From NCBI GenBank assembly GCA_035048495.1, contig CM068546.1, positions 38,582,674-38,646,673 of the forward strand: a stretch of 64,000 nt of DNA, in the 5' to 3' direction. The stretch's first letter is position 1. Every line of letters begins with the position of its first letter. The translations under genes and the position numbers were made by a program. Under the pieces are notes generated by a model that saw nothing but the letters and a program-made list of their open reading frames with translations, was not told the DNA's origin and made no database searches. Origin of the DNA: Euptelea pleiosperma (Eukaryota; Streptophyta; Magnoliopsida; Ranunculales; Eupteleaceae). This document shows positions 58,006 through 64,000 of the stretch, in pieces.

Positions 58006-58473
58006 TCTATACTATTATAAAGCAACAACCGGTAGTGGCACACATGTGGCACAATTAGAGGCCTCACTACTTTCAAAGTAAAACCTTCCCTCATTAAAAT
58101 GTCCCTTCACGGTTCAGGTTGTCTGACATGCCCAGGTCTACAACCATTTGGCACACTCTTAGAGACCACTAACCTTATGGATGTTTGTCCCAATCCTAGG
58201 TGAACCTATATACGAAATATGAGTCTGATTAGTGATTTCAAACCTTTGGATCTGAGTACCGCAAATAATGCTTGAAATCTATGGTTAAAAATCAACCCAT
58301 GAAAATGACTCCAATCATATCCTTAAAAAGCACTAATCAGGCTGATTTTTTGCATATAGGCCAACCTAGAGACAGGCCAAACATCGATACGGTCAGTGAT
58401 CACTACGAGTGTGCCACGTGTAAAGTGCTTCCATGTGTAAGGTGCACGTGCATCGCACGTGGAGTTCCCGTAG
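58006..58473 (+). mobile_element. Small non-autonomous Helitron with nested MITE
   Basis: 5' end TCTATACTATTATAAAG; near the 3' end a hairpin CACGTGC...GCACGTG (58445-58461) lies 8 nt before a degenerate GTAG end (58470-58473) followed by T. It encloses a palindromic MITE at about 58130-58425. Confidence 0.7.
58130..58425. mobile_element. Palindromic MITE nested in a Helitron
   Basis: 'ttggcacactcttagagacc', 'tatggatgtttgtcc' and 'agtctgattagtgatttc' pair with 'aagcactaatcaggctgatt', 'aggccaaacatcgatacggt' and 'gagtgtgccacgtg'. One CACGTG remains, on the right. Confidence 0.75.
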
Positions 58474-59503
58474 TAGTAATTAAGAGTGACACGTGTACGG
58501 TGCAATTTTATAGGAGTACTTTATGAACCCATACTTTTTTATAAGAAAACAAATATTGATTGATTATAAAAATATATAGATATTGTCCTTATTTTAATTA
58601 AACTTATCAATAGCAAATAAAGGATAAGAACATCTTTTTAGTAATATTTATTTGCATAGATATTAAAAAAGTGTAGATGTAACATATCTTTTTCAAAAAA
58701 TATACAACCTACTATTGTTCTCACTTTCTCTTTAACAATTCTTAAGAATCTCCTTAACCTGTCCCGTTGTCCCACTCTCACTTTAGTGCCTTCCGAGTGG
58801 CAATTAATCCAATAAAGGTCTTCCTCACCAAACCATTCCACATGAATTAAAAAGATAGTTAAAATGCGTGTCTTGTTTTAGTGTTGAGAAGTTAAAAAGT
58901 AACTTAAATCAGTAGCTAAAATTTATTTTTTTAACTTTTGAGAGAAGTTACTTCTCAAAAATTAGATCCTCTATCATTTTTTCTCAACAAAAATGAGTGG
59001 GTTCTCAATTAATTGTTCAGTGGGGTAATCTCTCTCTCCCTTTACTCCATTTCTATCTCTCTAGTTCTCCACCTCATATCATTCTTCTCTAGATCGTTTT
59101 ATCAAGAACTTAAATCCTCCTTTTGGCTCTAAATCGTTGAGATTGCTTCTCAGATCTCCTCTCCATCTTCTCATCTCCACTGCGCTTGAGATGCTTGATC
59201 TTTGGTAAGTACCCCTTTCAACCCCCTCTTCTATCTTTGCTTTTTATTTCTCTCATTTTGAGGGCGATCTTTATTTTTTTAAATAAATTTTTGTTTCTAC
59301 GAGAATGCGGTTCGGCTTGCCTCACCCATTTGGTTGAGGAGAAGCCTCAACCTCCTATCACGTTGCGACATGTGGAGGGAAAGGCATGCAAGGGCTACCT
59401 AAAGAGTAGGTTACATGTAGGAAGCTTATTTTTTGGTATTTTCTTTAATTTTTATTTTCTCTTTCTTCAATTGAAGCCTACCTACCATATTTTTCATTAT
59501 TTA
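58474..59503. other. Intergenic; no gene supported
   Basis: AT-rich to 59000. A CT-rich stretch (59030-59180) ending 'ctttggtaagtacc' looks like a 5' leader with a splice donor, but no downstream exon was found. Positions 59284-59430 carry an arm of the foldback family at 57232-57862. Confidence 0.45.
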
Positions 59504-60289
59504 GGTTGTGTTTGTTAAACTGAAAACTTATCACTGATATCTGAATTATTTGCTGAAAGCTTAAAGTGCTGAATAAAAAGTACTGAAATTTAAGTGTTAA
59601 GTCTGTTTAATTGGTAAACTAGCAAAAAAAGTCTTGATGTCTGAAAATTAAGTATGTTTGGTAAACATAAATCAGAATATCTAAAAATTAGTTATTTGAC
59701 ATATTTGCCATTTCAACACTATAATTCTACACTTTATTACTTTTTTCCATATCCTCCAATTCAAAACTGTATACAGCTTGTGGTATTGTCACTCAACTAG
59801 TCGACCCAACAAAGGAACCACGTATATTTTTATCAAACATAATAAAGTTGAAGATCATTTGAGAGTGTTCATTTCAATGTTAGGAATCTTTATTGTTCTC
59901 ATATAATGCACAAATTTTTAAGAGTTTGCCACATTAGCATTTCTGGTTTCTTTACCATGGAAATGTAGCCACTTACACTCCAAGACCATATATATATATA
60001 TACAGACTTGTATAAATGAGAGGAGAAAGTTGATGTAAATCTTTATTAGGTTTGTTTTAAATGGGTGGAATGTTTTAGAGAAAGAATGAGAAAAACTTTT
60101 ATGTTCAGCCTGAGTACATGCTTAGCTAAAGCCTTCACTAGGTGAGGCAGAAGCCTCTTATAAATCAGTCAAAGTTTAAGCCTTGAGGTCAGGACGTTAC
60201 ACCTGCCTTGAGGCATAAGCCTCACGCGCCTTGAAGCGAGATTTGTAAAACACTAAGAGGACTGGCTGTATGGATTCCTCTATTTCACT

Positions 60290-60790
60290 TGCAATTATGA
60301 CAGTGTGCAATATGAGCCACGTGGCACACCTTTAGATGACTCCATATGGATGTTATTCCAATCCGTAGGTGGACGTACAAACCAAAAATCAGTTTGATTA
60401 GTGATTTCAAACCTTTGGATCTTTGTACCTCGAATAAGGGTCAATAATGCTCAAATTCACACAGTTAAAATAAGCCCATGAAAATAATTCCGATCCAATG
60501 CCCAGAAATCACTAATCATGCTGATTTTTGGTTTGTACGTCCAGGTAGGGATTGACCATCTATACGGTCATCGTCTTCTAAAATGTGCAGCGTGGTTCAT
60601 ATTGTGGGCAATCATTGTTAAAATCAGCCCATGAAAGTAATTCCGATCCAATGCCCAGAAATCACTAATCAGGCTGATTTTTGGTTTGTACGTCCACGTA
60701 GGGATTGACCATATAGGGTCAGCGTCCACTAAAATGTGCAACGTGGTTCATATTGTGGGCAGTCACTGTTTCGGCCAAGTTTTACTCCCT
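60290..60790. mobile_element. Palindromic MITE with a duplicated right arm
   Basis: The left arm has 'atatgagccacgtggcacac' and 'ggtggacgtacaaacc'. The right arm appears twice in a row (60464-60616 and 60617-60768). The distal end 'ggccaagttttactc' matches the GAGTAAAAC terminus. Confidence 0.82.
60464..60768. repeat. Two head-to-tail copies of a 153-bp MITE arm
   Basis: Both units begin 'gttaaaat' then 'agcccatgaaa', run through 'aatgcccagaaatcactaat' and 'tttttggtttgtacgtcca', and end 'gtggttcatattgtgggca'. They differ at only a few bases. Confidence 0.85.
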
Positions 60791-61036
60791 AATCATTACA
60801 AGTTAAAAATATATACAACCTTTGAGACATTTTATCAAAGACAAGAAGTGCAAGAACCATTCAAAACACAACTCAAAAGAACTTCAAACTCCTAAATCGT
60901 ACACTACCATTGCAACCTGTAGTTTTCAAAATCCTAACCTAAGAACTTTCTTAATCCTTAACATTAGGGTTTTCCTTAAGAAGGAGAAGAAGAAGGGAAG
61001 AGAGAAGATGAGGAGATAAGGTAAAGAACAATACCT

Positions 61037-61128
61037 CTGTGGAGAGGCACTGCTATGTTGAAGCTGGAAAGGAAGAGATTCCCTGTGGAGAGGCGTTGCT
61101 ACGTTGAAGCCGGAGAGGAAGAGACGTG
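61037..61128. repeat. Tandem duplication of a 46-bp unit
   Basis: 'ctgtggagaggc' and 'gttgaagc' followed by 'gagaggaagaga' or its variant occur at 61037-61082 and 61083-61128. Confidence 0.8.
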
Positions 61129-61437
61129 AAAACAAGAAAGTTGAAGAGCTTTTATAGATGGTGAAGGGCAATGTTGTCATTTGTAAATGTTTTGAGAGAC
61201 ATTTTTGGTGAAAACGTAATATTTCATTCAAGCAAATCACTTACCGCATTCAGTGATTATTCACTTAATAAGTGATAAGCTCGATCAGGTGGCTGAAAAA
61301 ATTGACAAAAAATTCAGCCATTTTAACCATCAAGCACTGAATTTTTTAGTTAACAAACACATGAATTTCATCAGAAATGTTTTAAAACTATAAAATTCAG
61401 ACTTAAGTGCTGAAATTTTAGTTTAACAAACAGCCCC

Positions 61438-61931
61438 TTAGTCTTTAACAAAAGTAAACAAATCCTTACATTTCTATTTCCTTTGCCTCCTAAAGAGAAT
61501 CTCTCCATGAGACCTAAATTTGACCAAAGCTTTCTTGCCTAGAGGAATTAGGAGAATTTGTTGTGGTGTTGTTCATTTGTAAGGGTTAAGAGAGGCTCTA
61601 AAATAAGCTAAACGACATGTCACTCAAGTCTTAGTTTGAGCAGTTATTTCTCTCTCCGAGGACATGTCACTCAAGTCTTAGTTCATTTTTATGCAACTGT
61701 AGACTCTTCTTCAAAACTTAAAAAGCAGCTATTTTTTTTTAACATTGAAAGGAGAACATGTTCGTCTGTCGCCAACACTTTTGGTGGTTTCGGTGTACAA
61801 GAATGGAACAATGATCACGATTATTGACATATCTAATGGCTTGTGATGAGGTTGTATCATATTAAATTACCACAGGCTACATACAATTAGTGTTCTTTTT
61901 TGAATTTGCTTAGCAGCCCTTTGGTTTTGAG
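61438..61931. other. Intergenic, no gene seen
   Basis: A short direct repeat of 'catgtcactcaagtcttagt' occurs at about 61617 and 61663; nothing else is recognised. Confidence 0.45.
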
Positions 61932-62289
61932 CAGGGTTTAAAGGAGGTTGTTTTAACGGTATAACGGACTGGGAGCATTATCGTTAAAAAAAAAAAAACA
62001 GACAAGGACAAAAATAAAAAAAAAATAAATTTAAAGGAAAAAAAATAGATTTTAACGGCCTTTTTTATACACAAAAATTTCCAGAATTTAACCGCTGTTA
62101 AAACGATTTTAACAGCCATTAAAATGAAAAAAAATAGCCATTTTTTTAAAAAAAAATTTCAGAAATTAACGGCGGCGGTTAAAACGAAAAAAATGGCCGT
62201 TAAATTCAAAGCGCCAAAACATGTTTAAATGGTTTTAACAGAAATGGGCTTGGGGCGTTAATGCTTAAATGACCGTTTTTAGAACCATA
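61932..62289. mobile_element. hAT-type AACGG MITE, copy 6
   Basis: Starts CAGGGTTTAAAGGAGG and ends TTTTTAGAACCATA. Exact 8-bp repeats GTTTTGAG at 61924-61931 and 62290-62297. The body has 'tttaacgg' and 'gttaaa' arrays as in copy 2. Confidence 0.88.
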
Positions 62290-62929
62290 GTTTTGAGTTC
62301 TAAAAAAAACCTAAGATTAATATTTGACACCAAAATATGGAGTTGGAAATTGGAATTAGAACGACTATGAGAAATTTGTTGCACTAATTACTTCAAGTTT
62401 GAACCACGTCATATTACACAAGCCCATCAATCTGACGGTCTAAACAATAGGCAACCTGATAGGATAATCTTAACTGTTCTATTCACACCGATAGGATGGT
62501 TAGGAAACTTACATGCAAAGATCGAACAAGATCACGTTATAGACGATTAAGGATAACCCGTCAATATTATTTTCACAAAATGAACCAGCAAATTGTTGGA
62601 TCAACAACCGATCTTGGCGGCCATTGTTGGAGGCAGTGTGCAAGCAACTGTACAACATAAAATGGAGAAGTGCAAAGAGACAGAGAGAAAAGGAAAGTAA
62701 TAAGCAACTGGACAATAGAAAATGGTGAAGTGCAAAGAGATAAAGAGAGAGAAAATTGTAAAGATAAAGAAAGAAAATGAAAGTAATGAAAACGAGACAG
62801 AGTTGCAGGAGAGAGAGAGATAAGGAAAGCATTAATAAGGAGAGAGAAAACATATACCAAAAGAAAAATATCTTTAACGAAAATTAATTCTTTAGGTTCC
62901 CCTTGACCTCGCATCCACATGTCAATATT
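62290..62929. other. Intergenic, GA-rich, no gene seen
   Basis: GA-rich stretch 62650-62850 with two imperfect copies of 'aaaatgg' followed by 'gaagtgcaaagagaca' or its variant. The long minus-strand frames here are low-complexity Leu/Ser/Phe and not credible proteins. Confidence 0.5.
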
Positions 62930-63147
62930 GATAGGTTGATGTTATGATAAATCTCTCCACACCTTAATGTGTTGGAGACCCATGTATAAATAATTAAAGG
63001 TGTAGATGTTGATCCCTTTTCTCAAGGGAATCCGTTGCTACTTACATAGGGATTCAAATTCAAACTACAATGAAGATAAACATAGAAATGGATAAACATA
63101 GAAGTGGTCCACCGTGATGATTCATAATCACGGAGGGCTTCTATACA
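62930..63147 (-). repeat. Probable 3' LTR of a copia element, outer boundary uncertain
   Basis: On the minus strand a purine tract (TTGCGGGGGTG) runs into TGTATAGAAGCCC at 63147, the expected polypurine tract/LTR junction. The other LTR is outside the window, so the far end cannot be placed. Confidence 0.55.
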
Positions 63148-63204
63148 CCCCCGCAAGTTGAGCGGTCTATCTCGAACGGTCAACTTGTCCCGTAGAACGG
63201 TAAA

Positions 63205-64000
63205 TTATGGAGAACTGAGTCCTTTGGTGAAGATATCGGCGATCTGATCTTTGGAGGAAATAAAATAAACATCGAGTTCTTTCATTGCAACTTTCTCACG
63301 TACAAAGTGGTAGTCAATTTCAATGTGCTTTGTACGCGCATGGAAGATAGGATTGGCTATGAGATAAGTTGCGCCAAGGTTGTCACACCATAATAACGGA
63401 GCTGAAGGAAGATGCACTCCAAGTTCAGTGAGCAGCGACTGAATCCATGTGAGCTCGGCTGTGGCAATTGTAAGACCACGGTACTCCGCATCAGTACTAG
63501 AGCGAGAAACAGTTTTCTGCTTTTGAGCACTCCATGAGATGATGTTTGGTCCAAGAAACACACAATATCCACTTGTAGATCTCCTATCGTCAGGACACCC
63601 AACCTAATCAGCATCAGAAAATACACTCAAGGTAAGAGAGGGAGCAACTCGTAGATGAATCCCAAAGTGTGTTGTATGCTTAAGATACCGAAGAATCCTT
63701 TTGACAGCAACCCAATGGTCTACCGTAGGCTCCTGCATAAATTGACATACCTTGTTGACAGCAAAGGCAATGTCTGGGCAGGTAAGAGTCAAATACTGTA
63801 ATGCACCAACAACACTCCTATACAAGGTGGGATCCGGGAATTTAGTACCATCATACTTGGACAGCTTGGTCTGACTACACATCGGAGTAGTCTGTGGCTT
63901 GACACCATCCAACTTTGTTTTCTTGAGAATATCAATAGTGTACTTACGTTGAGATAGAAAGAATCCTTCTGAATGTCGATGAGCTTCAATCCCAAGGAAG
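63205..64000 (-). pseudogene. Ty1/copia polyprotein, reverse transcriptase C-terminus and RNase H, with one in-frame stop
   Basis: Read from the window edge in one continuous frame: FLGIEAHRHSEGFFLSQRKY at the end of the reverse transcriptase, YRSVVGALQYLTLTCPDIAF, then RNase H with [56 protein letters not shown] and [10 protein letters not shown], ending TAA. These are canonical copia RT-RNase H motifs. A TAG at 63604-63606 replaces the usual Trp after DAD, the only visible break. The 5' part of the element is outside the window. Confidence 0.92.

Larger units (their letters stand above)
59504..61437. mobile_element. Tourist-like (PIF/Harbinger-type) element, 1.9 kb, with nested MITE
   Basis: Ends GGTTGTGTTTGTTAAACTGA and 'tagtttaacaaacagcccc' are inverted. 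TTA lies on both sides (59501-59503, 61438-61440), the usual PIF/Harbinger target. Subterminal 'aagtgctgaa' words recur on both sides. No transposase frame is present; the middle holds a palindromic MITE. Confidence 0.72.

Noticed and set aside
59030..59200. Possible first exon or 5' leader with donor GTAAGT
   Set aside because: CT-rich leader-like sequence ending in a donor-like site, but no acceptor, downstream exon or protein family could be found.
62509..62920. Two overlapping 114-115 residue minus-strand frames
   Set aside because: They come from a GA-rich low-complexity stretch and give Leu/Ser/Phe-rich peptides without domain signature.

Overview
The window is plant nuclear DNA, almost certainly from a flowering plant. 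The evidence is the spliceosomal genes with GT-AG introns, plant-only protein families (the TIGR01589 domain, the SDR110C-type dehydrogenases, the plant DPP6-N-like propeller), a ubiquitin-S27a fusion gene with telo-boxes, and typical plant transposons: Ty3/gypsy and Ty1/copia remnants, L1-type LINE tails, CACTA, Tourist, hAT and Mutator-type MITEs, and Helitrons. The sequence does not fix the species. Genes are sparse and most of the window is made of nested, mostly short, non-autonomous transposons.

Layout. 1-1485: a gag-only Ty3/gypsy element. 2200-3411: foldback elements. 4024-6052 and 11187-12237: a tandem pair of three-exon genes for about 90-residue TIGR01589 proteins, separated by many MITEs; a 520-bp Tourist-like MITE sits in the core promoter of the second copy. 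13423-15310: two hAT-type MITEs and a nested Tourist/Mutator-type pair. 15844-16780 and 18453-19347: a tandem pair of two-exon short-chain dehydrogenases of the secoisolariciresinol dehydrogenase/momilactone A synthase/ABA2 type. 20050-22043: CACTA terminus, LINE tail and MITEs. 22796-27174: an eight-exon multi-pass membrane protein of the At1g10660/rolling-stone-like family. 28180-30990: MITEs and a LINE tail. 31836-32306 (minus): ubiquitin-40S ribosomal protein S27a. 34720-47246 (minus): a complete 21-exon importin-9 gene, all exon phases closing, with a hAT element in intron 5. 47390-51764: a dense MITE cluster. 51853-53820: an intronless TolB/DPP6-N-like beta-propeller gene. 53921-57096: a 3.2-kb non-autonomous Helitron. 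58006-61437: a small Helitron and a Tourist-like element, each carrying nested MITEs. 61932-62289: another hAT MITE. 63205-64000: the 3' part of a copia element.

The most unusual feature is the transposon landscape. A superfamily of long palindromic MITEs occurs about twenty times. It keeps one conserved arm core but has several different terminal sequences; three copies have exact 9-10 bp target duplications (Mutator-like). The arms usually carry the G-box CACGTG. A second family (hAT-like, 8-bp target duplications exact in three copies) is packed with AACGG/CCGTT motifs. Several insertion histories can be read directly from nested copies and duplicated target sites. The genes are unrelated in function; the only cooperative units are the two tandem gene pairs.
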